Shown here: in pieces, positions 1 through 5,081 of the stretch
How positions within the stretch are numbered: position 1 is the first letter of the stretch
How the letters are laid out: every line of letters begins with the position of its first letter
Assembly (NCBI GenBank): GCA_017468215.1
Contig: JAFUJG010000325.1
Location: 1 to 5,081 of the forward strand
DNA length: 5,081 nucleotides
Direction of reading: 5' to 3'
Source: Clostridia bacterium
GTDB lineage: Bacteria > Bacillota > Clostridia > UMGS1883
Translations under genes and position numbers: made by a program
The notes under the pieces: model-generated
Told to the model about the DNA's origin: nothing
What the model saw: the letters and a program-made list of their open reading frames with translations, nothing else
Databases searched by the model: none

Positions 1-978
1 AAAAAGTTACTTAGTATTGTTCTTGCGGTAGCAATGATTTTTGCTCTTGCAGCTTGCGGCGGTGGAACTGTTCAGGAAGACGCTACTGAAGGTGCAGCTT
101 TAATCAAGGTTGGTATTATCAATAACGACCCCAACGAATCCGGTTACCGTACAGCTAACGATGCTGACATGAAGCGAGTATTCACAGAAGAAAACGGCTA
201 CGAAGCATCTTTCTATTATTCTCTTAAGAATGATGAACAGATAGCAGCAGCACAGAAGTTTATCCAGGACGAAGTTGACTACTTACTTATCTCCGCTGCA
301 GGTACAGCAGGCTGGGACACAGTTTTGCAGGACGCTCAGGCAGCAGGCATTCAGGTTATCCTTTTTGACCGTACAATCGATGCAGATGAAAGCTTATATG
401 TAGCTTCTATCGTATCCGACATGGCTCTTGAAGGCGAAACAGCTGTTAATTGGCTTGCAGGTCAGGGTCTTGAAACATACAATGTTATCCACATTCAGGG
501 CGTTATGGGCTCCTCTGCTCAGATTGGCCGTACAGGCGCACTTGATGAAATGGTAGCAGCTAACGATAACTGGAACCTTGTTGTTCAGCAGACAGCTGAA
601 TGGAACGCTGAAACAGCTCAGCAGATTGTTCAGTCCGTTATCGACTCCGGTAAGGAATTCAACGTTGTTTATGCTGAAAATGACGACATGGCTAAGGGTG
701 CTGTAGCAGCTCTTGACGCAGCCGGTATTACTCACGGTGTTGACGGCGATGTTATCATCATGGGCTTTGACTGTAATAAGTGGGCTCTTGAAGAACTCCT
801 TGCAGGCAACTGGAACTATGACGGTCAGTGTAACCCCTTCCAGGCTGATTATATCGATGAAATCATCGACGGTCTTGAAAACGGTGAAGCTCCTGCTGAG
901 AAGGTTGTAATCATGGAAGAAAAGGGCTTTGATGCAGCTACAATCACACAGGAAGACGTAGACAGCTACGGTATCTGA
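1..978 (+). CDS. ytfQ: Sugar ABC transporter substrate-binding lipoprotein, YtfQ family (5' end just outside window)
   Basis: Periplasmic-binding-protein-like receptor that captures a sugar outside the membrane and hands it to the permeases encoded downstream. The frame is open from base 1 and reads K-K-L-L-S-I-V-L..., a typical lipoprotein signal peptide missing only its initiator (probably an ATG just before base 1). The internal ATG at 34 would remove the charged n-region, so I reject it as the start. The lipobox L-A-A-C puts the lipidated Cys at visible residue 19 (bases 55-57), followed by a short Gly-rich linker. 325 residues are visible, a normal family length. From memory of E. coli YtfQ, matching landmarks are E-S-G-Y-R (46-50; W in place of Y in YtfQ), G-W-D-T-V-L, D-R-T-I-D (D123, R124), Q-G-V-M-G-S-S-A with R177, Y-A-E-N-D-D-M (N227) and G-F-D (D257). 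These are likely ligand-pocket positions. Galactofuranose is the family's known E. coli ligand; another furanose or pentose is possible. Family call strong, substrate uncertain. Confidence 0.9.
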   Translation, partial: KKLLSIVLAVAMIFALAACGGGTVQEDATEGAALIKVGIINNDPNESGYRTANDADMKRVFTEENGYEASFYYSLKNDEQIAAAQKFIQDEVDYLLISAAGTAGWDTVLQDAQAAGIQVILFDRTIDADESLYVASIVSDMALEGETAVNWLAGQGLETYNVIHIQGVMGSSAQIGRTGALDEMVAANDNWNLVVQQTAEWNAETAQQIVQSVIDSGKEFNVVYAENDDMAKGAVAALDAAGITHGVDGDVIIMGFDCNKWALEELLAGNWNYDGQCNPFQADYIDEIIDGLENGEAPAEKVVIMEEKGFDAATITQEDVDSYGI

Positions 979-992
979 TTTAACAGTTAAAT
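978..992. repeat. 15-base odd palindrome over the ytfQ stop codon
   Basis: The halves ATTTAAC and GTTAAAT are perfect inverted repeats around a central A at 985, beginning at the last base of the TGA stop. With a 1-base centre it cannot make a good RNA hairpin as a whole, so it would have to act as a DNA site if it acts at all. It lacks the central CG typical of LacI-family operators. It is AT-rich and may be chance. Confidence 0.3.
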
Positions 993-1010
993 TGTAATTA
1001 TATGAACTGC

Positions 1011-1047
1011 ACAAGCGGTACGGATATAATGTATCCGCACCGCTTGT
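1011..1047 (+). repeat. Intercistronic stem-loop 1 (16-bp inverted repeat)
   Basis: Left arm 1011-1026 and right arm 1032-1047 are complementary at 15 of 16 positions around a 5-base loop (TAATG, 1027-1031). The one mismatch is A1020 opposite C1038 on the + strand; the same position is a U-G wobble on the - strand. It begins 32 bases after the ytfQ stop. No T-run follows it, so it is not a standard intrinsic terminator. A role in protecting the 3' end of the binding-protein mRNA, or in partial read-through control, is inference. Confidence 0.75.
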
Positions 1048-1088
1048 ATTACATTACGGGGAAATTTTTCTCCGTAATGTAATGCAAG
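1043..1088 (+). repeat. Intercistronic stem-loop 2 (16- to 21-bp inverted repeat, overlaps stem-loop 1)
   Basis: The core stem pairs 1048-1063 with 1068-1083 around an ATTT loop, with one G-U wobble (G1060-U1071). It extends outward by five more pairs (1043-1047 with 1084-1088, including U1047-G1084), giving 21 pairs. Both wobbles are valid RNA pairs on the + strand but become A-C mismatches on the - strand, so the structure fits + strand RNA better. The outer five bases of its left arm are also the last five of stem-loop 1's right arm, so the two full stems exclude each other. No U-tract follows. It ends 33 bases before the ytfR Shine-Dalgarno core. Function is inferred only: mRNA processing/stability or attenuation. 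Confidence 0.75.
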
Positions 1089-1121
1089 ATACAGCAGTTA
1101 AAACGGCTTTAATTTATAGGC

Positions 1122-1126
1122 GGAGG
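1122..1126 (+). promoter_or_regulatory. Ribosome binding site of ytfR
   Basis: GGAGG lies 7 bases before the ATG at 1134, a near-ideal Shine-Dalgarno sequence and spacing. It supports that start and shows that the ATPase gene has its own ribosome entry, independent of ytfQ 155 bases upstream. Confidence 0.85.
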
Positions 1127-1133
1127 CGATTAT

Positions 1134-2645
1134 ATGGATAATCAGAACAAAATACTGGAAATGAGAGGTATCTGTAAATACTTCCCCGGGGTAAAGGCAT
1201 TGCAAAATGTTAACTTTACTCTGCGTGAGGGTGAAATTCATGCTCTTATGGGTGAAAACGGTGCCGGTAAATCTACGCTTATAAAGGTGCTTACAGGTGT
1301 TTATCTTAAGGATGAGGGCAGCATTATGCTGGAGGGGAAGGCTGTTAACATAAAGTCTCCTCAGGATGCCCAGAAGGCGGGTATAAGCACCGTTTACCAG
1401 GAAATTACACTTTGCCCAAACCTTACCGTGGCAGAAAATATGTATATAGGCAGAAAGAAGGGAGCAGGGGTTAACTGGAGAGGGATGAACCAGGATGCAA
1501 AGCGTATGCTTACCTCGCTTGGTATTCCTGCCGAGCCGACACAGCAGCTTGGCTCATGCTCTATTGCTGTTCAGCAGATGGTTGCAATTGCACGTGCCGT
1601 TGATATGGAATGTAAGGTCTTAATTTTGGATGAGCCCACATCCTCCCTTGACGAGCAGGAGGTACAGAAGCTTTTCGGCCTAATGCGCAGCCTTAAGGAA
1701 AAGGGCGTTGGTATTATATTTGTTACGCATTTCCTGGACCAGGTGTATGAGGTATGCGACCGCATTACCGTGCTCCGTGACGGACAGCTGGTGGGCGAGT
1801 ATCTTATTGAGGATTTGCCACGTGTTCAGCTTGTTTCAAAAATGCTGGGTAAAGAGCTGGACGATTTGTCGGATATAAAGAATTCAGACGAAAATGGTGA
1901 AAAGACCTATAGCGGTGAGAGTGTTTTCGAGGCACATAATCTTACGGGCACAACAGGCGTAGAGCCCTTTGACTTTGAAATACACAAAGGCGAGGTAAAC
2001 GGCTTTACAGGGCTTTTAGGCTCAGGCAGAAGTGAGTGTGTACGAGCTATTTTCGGTGCCGATAAGACCCAGAGCGGTACAGTTAAGATGAATGGCAAAA
2101 CAGTTAAGATAACAAAGCCTCTTGATGCAATGAAAAAGGGCATAGGCTATCTGCCTGAGGACAGAAAGCGTGATGGTATTGTAGGAGACTTGTCCGTACG
2201 AGAAAATATTATCCTTGCATTGCAGGTTATGAAGGGATTTTTCAAGCCCTTCAGCCGTGCCAAAGCAGAGGCATTTGCTGACGAGTACATAAAGCTTTTG
2301 GAGATTAAGACAGCCTCTACAAACACACCTATCAAGTCGCTGTCGGGCGGTAATCAGCAGAAGGTTATACTGGCACGCTGGCTTCTGACAAACCCCCAGT
2401 ACCTTATACTGGACGAACCCACACGAGGTATTGACGTAGGTACTAAGGTGGAAATACAAAAGCTTGTTTTAAAGCTTGCTGCAGAAGGTAAGAGCGTAAC
2501 CTTTATTTCGTCTGAAATAGACGAAATGCTCCGTACATGCTCACGCCTTATAGTTATGCGTGACAGAAAGGTTGTAGGTGAGCTTACAGGCGATGAGCTT
2601 ACCCAGAATAATATTATGATGACTATTGCAGGAGGTGAGAAGTGA
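1134..2645 (+). CDS. ytfR: Sugar ABC transporter ATP-binding protein, tandem NBD, YtfR family
   Basis: Cytoplasmic ATPase that powers sugar import; 503 residues, with two fused nucleotide-binding domains as in RbsA, MglA and YtfR (about 500). NBD1 has Walker A G-E-N-G-A-G-K-S-T (40-48), Q-loop Q89, a degenerate signature (about 141-148, S-C-S-I-A-V-Q-Q), Walker B L-I-L-D-E (163-167) and H-loop H199. NBD2 has a degenerate Walker A, G-L-L-G-S-G-R-S-E (293-301, Arg in place of Lys), a canonical L-S-G-G-N-Q-Q signature (403-409), Walker B L-I-L-D-E (424-428) and I-S-S-E (458-461) where the H-loop His would be. This asymmetry is normal for the family: one full site is built from NBD1 Walker A plus the NBD2 signature. 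The stretches V-T-H-F-L-D-Q-V-Y and S-V-R-E-N-I-I-L-A-L-Q agree with E. coli YtfR as I recall it. It ends one base before the permease gene. ATA is common among its Ile codons, unlike in ytfQ. Confidence 0.93.
   Translation: MDNQNKILEMRGICKYFPGVKALQNVNFTLREGEIHALMGENGAGKSTLIKVLTGVYLKDEGSIMLEGKAVNIKSPQDAQKAGISTVYQEITLCPNLTVAENMYIGRKKGAGVNWRGMNQDAKRMLTSLGIPAEPTQQLGSCSIAVQQMVAIARAVDMECKVLILDEPTSSLDEQEVQKLFGLMRSLKEKGVGIIFVTHFLDQVYEVCDRITVLRDGQLVGEYLIEDLPRVQLVSKMLGKELDDLSDIKNSDENGEKTYSGESVFEAHNLTGTTGVEPFDFEIHKGEVNGFTGLLGSGRSECVRAIFGADKTQSGTVKMNGKTVKITKPLDAMKKGIGYLPEDRKRDGIVGDLSVRENIILALQVMKGFFKPFSRAKAEAFADEYIKLLEIKTASTNTPIKSLSGGNQQKVILARWLLTNPQYLILDEPTRGIDVGTKVEIQKLVLKLAAEGKSVTFISSEIDEMLRTCSRLIVMRDRKVVGELTGDELTQNNIMMTIAGGEK
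2631..2638 (+). promoter_or_regulatory. Ribosome binding site that fixes the ytfT start
   Basis: GGAGGTGA inside the last codons of ytfR lies 8 bases before the ATG at 2647. An in-frame TTG at 2626 and GTG at 2635 would begin upstream of or inside this site, so ATG 2647 is the supported start. The overlap with the ytfR end predicts translational coupling. Confidence 0.85.
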
Positions 2646-2646
2646 G

Positions 2647-3741
2647 ATGACAAAAAAGAATAAATCAATCGGTGCAACAATAGTGGGACTGTTCCGTCAT
2701 CAGCTTTTCATTCCCCTTGCGGCACTTCTTATTCTTGTGGTGTTCAACCTTATTGCAGACCCATCCTTCTTTAAGGTAAGCTTAGGTCAGAACAATGCAG
2801 GCGACCCCGTGCTTTCGGGTTATCTTGTAACCATATTCAACAACGCCTCCGAGCTGGCAATCCTTGCTATCGGTATGACATTAGTTACAGCGGCATCCGG
2901 AGGTCAGGATATTTCGGTAGGTGCAACAATTGCCATTGCAGGCAGTGTTATGCTCCGTGTTCTTTGCGGCAGTGCAGGCTCCAGACCCGAGACTATGCAG
3001 GCTCCTATTATAGTGGCGTTCCTTATTGCGTGTGTGGTAACAATGCTCTTTGGTGCATTTAATGGTGCTTTGGTTGCATACTTTAAAATTCAGCCAATGG
3101 TTGCAACCCTTATTATGTTCACAGCAGGAAGAAGTATTGCGGCATGGATTAATAATAACGAGCTTCCCATTATAAGCGATGCCGAATTCTCCTATTTCGG
3201 AAACTATATTCCGGGAATACCTGTTCCCACCCCTGTGTTTATAGCGGTGGCGTGCATGATTGTCATTGCACTTGTACTGAAATTTACAAACCTTGGCTTA
3301 TACGTTCAGTCGGTAGGTATCAACTCGGAATCTTCCAGGCTTAACGGTCTTAATCCCGAGTTTATAAAGTTTATGACCTATGTGATTATGGGTCTGTGCG
3401 TTGCGGTGGCAGGTCTTATAAAGGTAAGCCGTATTTCCACAATTAACTACTCTGTAATAGCAAAGGACATTGAAATGGATGCTATCTTGGCTGTTGCTTT
3501 AGGCGGTAATGCCCTCAGCGGCGGTAAGTTCAATATGGCGGCATCGATTATGGGTGCATATGTTATTCAGTTCTTGACAACAACACTTTATAAGTTCGAG
3601 GTTGCCTCCGATGCACTTCCTGCGTATAAGGCTATTGTAGTTATTATACTTGTTGTTATGAGTGCTCCCGTTGTAAGAGAAAATATGGGAAGACTCTGGA
3701 AGAAGATTGCTCCTAAAAAAGCAGTTAAGGGGGTGCAGTAA
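2647..3741 (+). CDS. ytfT: Sugar ABC transporter permease, YtfT family (RbsC/BPD_transp_2 fold)
   Basis: Integral membrane permease, 364 residues from ATG 2647, forming one half of the sugar channel. After a basic N-terminus (T-K-K-N-K) there are many hydrophobic segments, the first at about residues 20-37. Family landmarks: A-I-G-M-T-L-V followed by S-G-G-Q-D-I-S-V-G (about 74-92), F-N-G-A-L-V-A-Y-F-K-I-Q-P-M-V-A-T-L (about 138-155), A-G-R at about 160-162, a cytoplasmic loop V-G-I-N-S-E-S-S-R-L-N-G-L-N (about 223-236) likely to contact the ATPase, and E-M-D-A-I-L-A-V-A-L-G-G-N-A-L-S-G-G-K-F (276-295), closely like the E. coli YtfT equivalent as I recall it. The conserved G-G-x-D motif has one extra residue before it and Gln where YjfF and E. 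coli YtfT have Ile. It starts one base after ytfR and its TAA abuts the next ATG. It presumably pairs with YjfF as a heterodimer. Basic C-terminal tail. Confidence 0.92.
   Translation: MTKKNKSIGATIVGLFRHQLFIPLAALLILVVFNLIADPSFFKVSLGQNNAGDPVLSGYLVTIFNNASELAILAIGMTLVTAASGGQDISVGATIAIAGSVMLRVLCGSAGSRPETMQAPIIVAFLIACVVTMLFGAFNGALVAYFKIQPMVATLIMFTAGRSIAAWINNNELPIISDAEFSYFGNYIPGIPVPTPVFIAVACMIVIALVLKFTNLGLYVQSVGINSESSRLNGLNPEFIKFMTYVIMGLCVAVAGLIKVSRISTINYSVIAKDIEMDAILAVALGGNALSGGKFNMAASIMGAYVIQFLTTTLYKFEVASDALPAYKAIVVIILVVMSAPVVRENMGRLWKKIAPKKAVKGVQ
3727..3735 (+). promoter_or_regulatory. Ribosome binding site of yjfF
   Basis: AAGGGGGTG differs from the ideal AAGGAGGTG at one base and ends 6 bases before the ATG at 3742. 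It sits within the last codons of ytfT, whose TAA directly touches the ATG, so terminating ribosomes can re-initiate. Confidence 0.75.
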
Positions 3742-4776
3742 ATGGCAAAGAACGCTAAAGACTTAAAGAGAAGAGTTGGCATTTCCGATACTAATCTGCT
3801 TTTGATTATAACTATTGCGGTATTCCTGGTTATGTACATAAGCGCTGTTGTTTTCCTTGGCTCAGGCTTTACAAAGCCTCAGACCTTCTTTAACATTCTT
3901 AACGATAACGCTGCACTTATTATCCTTTCCTGCGGTATGAGTATTGTTATGATAACAGGCGGTATCGATATTTCGGTGGGTACTGTAACAGCACTTGTGT
4001 GTATGAGCTGTGCGGTGCATCTTGACCATAACGGCGGCAGCGTTTTAACTGCAATGCTTCTTGCCTTGGGAATAGGTGTTGCATTTGGTCTTGTGCAGGG
4101 ATATCTGATTGCATATCTGGACATACAGCCCTTTATTGTAACCCTGGCAGGCATGTTCTTTGCAAAGGGCATGACCACAATTGTTAACTCTACCCAGTTC
4201 AACGTTGCACACGAGGGATTCAAGGCGTTAAAGGCTATACGTATTTACGTACCCTTTATGGGTGCCGTAAACAAAAAGGGCATATACGTGCCTGCATATA
4301 TTGAGCCAGGTGTTATAGTGGCATTGCTGGTTGTTATTGTACTGTTTGTTCTTTTAAAATGGTCCAAGGTGGGCAGAAACTTTTACGCTGTGGGCGGAAA
4401 TGTTAACAGTGCCAATATGCTTGGTATAAACGTAAAGCGAACAAAGTTTATTGCTCATATGCTGTGCAGTGTACTGGCAGGCATCGGCGGCTTTGTGTAC
4501 TTTATGCACGTTGGCTCAGGCTCGGCGTCCCACGCAAGCGGTGCCGAAATGAATGCGATTGCATCAAGTATTATCGGCGGAACAATGCTTAGTGGCGGTG
4601 TAGGTAACATTGTAGGTACATTTTTTGGTGTTTTAAGCTTAAGCACTATCAAGAATATTGTATCCTCTCTGGGTCTGGATGAGGCATGGTGGACAAATAT
4701 TACCGTTGCTGCAATGATTTGTGTGTTCCTTGTGGTGCAGAGTGTTGTGCTTTTGAGAAAGAATAAGAAGAAATAA
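3742..4776 (+). CDS. yjfF: Sugar ABC transporter permease, YjfF family (RbsC/BPD_transp_2 fold)
   Basis: Second integral membrane permease, 344 residues, presumably partnering YtfT in a heterodimeric channel. It has a short basic N-terminus, a first membrane segment at about 18-38 and several further hydrophobic spans up to about 320-338, ending in a basic tail (R-K-N-K-K-K). Landmarks: G-M-S-I-V-M-I-T-G-G-I-D-I-S-V-G (65-80), D-I-Q-P-F-I-V-T-L-A-G-M-F-F-A-K-G (127-143), the coupling-loop region Y-A-V-G-G-N-V-N-S-A-N-M-L-G-I-N (215-230), E-M-N-A-I-A-S-S-I-I-G-G-T-M-L-S-G-G-V-G (269-288) and W-W-T at 316-318. The T-L-A-G-M-F-F, G-G-N-x-x-S-A-N, I-I-G-G-T-x-L-S-G-G-V-G and W-W-T stretches match E. 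coli YjfF as I remember it and separate it from YtfT. It is the last gene of the operon; a hairpin terminator starts 10 bases after the stop. Confidence 0.92.
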   Translation: MAKNAKDLKRRVGISDTNLLLIITIAVFLVMYISAVVFLGSGFTKPQTFFNILNDNAALIILSCGMSIVMITGGIDISVGTVTALVCMSCAVHLDHNGGSVLTAMLLALGIGVAFGLVQGYLIAYLDIQPFIVTLAGMFFAKGMTTIVNSTQFNVAHEGFKALKAIRIYVPFMGAVNKKGIYVPAYIEPGVIVALLVVIVLFVLLKWSKVGRNFYAVGGNVNSANMLGINVKRTKFIAHMLCSVLAGIGGFVYFMHVGSGSASHASGAEMNAIASSIIGGTMLSGGVGNIVGTFFGVLSLSTIKNIVSSLGLDEAWWTNITVAAMICVFLVVQSVVLLRKNKKK

Positions 4777-4785
4777 TCAAATAAA

Positions 4786-4819
4786 AAAACCTCCTACAGG
4801 ATTTCCTGTGGGAGGTTTT
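4786..4819. terminator. Shared rho-independent terminator between the transporter operon and dapB
   Basis: The arms 4786-4800 and 4805-4819 form 15 pairs around a 4-base loop (ATTT). On the + strand all 15 pair, with U4795-G4810 as a wobble, and T-rich sequence (TTTTCTGTTT) follows. On the - strand that position is an A-C mismatch, but the trailing T-run is better (seven T, then A, then TTT). It lies between two convergent genes, 10 bases after the yjfF stop and 12 bases beyond the dapB stop, so it very likely ends both transcripts. Confidence 0.93.
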
Positions 4820-4831
4820 CTGTTTGCTGTT

Positions 4832-5081
4832 TTATTTTGAAGCAATTAAATCGTTCATGTCGTACATGCCTGCATTTTTGCCTGCCATAAACTTTGCTGC
4901 GGCTATTGCACCCTCGGCAAATACATCACGGGAGAGTGCTGTGTGCTTAAGCTCAATAATTTCGTCATTGCCTGCAAAAATAACAGTGTGTTCACCTACA
5001 ATTGTGCCGCCACGGATTGCGTGGATGCCAATTTCCTGCTTTTCACGCTTTTTGCGTACAGAATGGCGGTCATAGACATAT
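4832..5081 (-). CDS. dapB: 4-hydroxy-tetrahydrodipicolinate reductase, C-terminal part (5' end outside window)
   Basis: Cytoplasmic NAD(P)H-dependent reductase of the diaminopimelate/lysine pathway, acting after DapA and supplying precursors for lysine and peptidoglycan. Only the last 82 codons and the TAA stop (4832-4834) are visible; the gene enters from the right edge. The reverse strand reads R-K-K-R-E-K-Q-E-I-G-I-H-A-I-R-G-G, then T-I-V-G-E-H-T-V-I-F-A-G, then E-L-K-H-T-A-L-S-R-D-V-F-A-E-G-A, and ends near the stop with G-M-Y-D-M-N-D-L-I. This is the characteristic DapB C-terminal domain: compare the G-D-I-V-G-E-H-T stretch and the G-L-F-D-M-R-D ending of E. coli DapB, from memory. The nucleotide-binding N-terminal domain and the catalytic His/Lys motif lie outside the window. 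It converges on the transporter operon with a shared terminator, and nothing here ties it functionally to sugar import. In Firmicutes dapA is often the gene upstream of dapB; that cannot be seen here. Confidence 0.93.
   Translation of the reverse strand, partial: YVYDRHSVRKKREKQEIGIHAIRGGTIVGEHTVIFAGNDEIIELKHTALSRDVFAEGAIAAAKFMAGKNAGMYDMNDLIASK

Noticed and set aside
394..1014. A 206-codon antisense open frame opposite ytfQ, and similar antisense frames opposite ytfR (for example 2022-2459).
   Set aside because: The + strand proteins have unmistakable family motifs throughout. The antisense frames show no recognisable domain, and such frames arise from codon bias of the real gene.
1025..1030. 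Perfect TATAAT that could be the -10 box of an internal promoter for ytfR.
   Set aside because: No -35-like hexamer lies 16-18 bases upstream (the region reads about TATGAAC), there is no extended -10 TG, and the bases are part of the arm and loop of stem-loop 1.
1002..1082. A 26-codon open frame on the + strand within the ytfQ-ytfR gap, from ATG 1002 to TAA 1080-1082.
   Set aside because: It has no Shine-Dalgarno sequence, has unremarkable composition, and lies almost entirely on the two stem-loops, whose base-pairing dictates its sequence.
1011..1088. Stem-loops as intrinsic terminators of the ytfQ transcript.
   Set aside because: Neither stem is followed by a run of T on either strand; the only T-run (1065-1069) lies in the loop and inner stem of stem-loop 2.
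1134..2645. Missing Walker A Lys and H-loop His in the second ATPase domain, as possible inactivation.
   Set aside because: The degenerate G-S-G-R-S/T-E Walker A and the I-S-S-E in place of the His motif are usual for the RbsA/MglA/YtfR family and reflect built-in site asymmetry, not decay.
2626..2646. An upstream TTG start for ytfT, adding seven residues.
   Set aside because: The Shine-Dalgarno sequence GGAGGTGA at 2631-2638 lies inside that extension and is ideally spaced for ATG 2647; the added residues merely re-read the ytfR tail.
4824..5075. An 83-codon + strand open frame after the terminator.
   Set aside because: It is the shadow of dapB, whose - strand translation matches the conserved C-terminal domain through to its stop.
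1..5081. Possible undescribed system (defence, mobile element, CRISPR, novel RNA gene).
   Set aside because: Every gene belongs to a well-known family with intact motifs. There are no direct-repeat arrays, transposase fragments, tRNA or rRNA signatures, and the only unexplained structure is the stem-loop pair at 1011-1088.

Overview
The window holds a compact five-gene stretch from a bacterial chromosome: a complete four-component sugar ABC importer on the + strand, and the tail of a lysine/peptidoglycan biosynthesis gene (dapB) converging on it from the - strand. Three features suggest a Gram-positive Clostridia-type organism (Oscillospiraceae/Lachnospiraceae-like), probably from a gut or anaerobic habitat. 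The binding protein is a lipoprotein with an L-A-A-C lipobox, the ribosome binding sites are strong GGAGG types, and the codon use and protein style fit that group. The taxonomic call is an inference; no marker gene is present.

Layout. 1-978 is a YtfQ-type substrate-binding lipoprotein whose first codon(s) lie just outside the window. 979-1133 is a 155-base intercistronic gap with two large adjacent stem-loops and no convincing promoter or terminator. 1134-2645 is a double-domain YtfR-type ATPase. 2647-3741 is a YtfT-type permease. 3742-4776 is a YjfF-type permease. The last three genes are packed with 1-base and 0-base spacing, each with its own Shine-Dalgarno sequence. 4786-4819 is a strong hairpin terminator that can serve both directions. 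4832-5081 is the C-terminal part of DapB on the - strand, running off the right edge.

How the genes work together. The lipoprotein captures a sugar outside the membrane and delivers it to a channel made of two different permeases (a YtfT/YjfF pair rather than an RbsC homodimer). The single tandem-NBD ATPase powers import. Gene order and sequence match the E. coli ytfQ-ytfR-ytfT-yjfF galactofuranose importer, but homologous four-gene sets elsewhere have been assigned to other sugars (for example fructose in Bifidobacterium, FruEKFG), so the substrate is open. The gap with stem-loops, plus a clear codon-use difference between the binding-protein gene and the ATPase gene, suggests that the binding protein is made in excess over the membrane complex.

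I see no mobile element, CRISPR array, RNA gene or evidently new system here. The most interesting non-coding item is the pair of overlapping stem-loops at 1011-1088.
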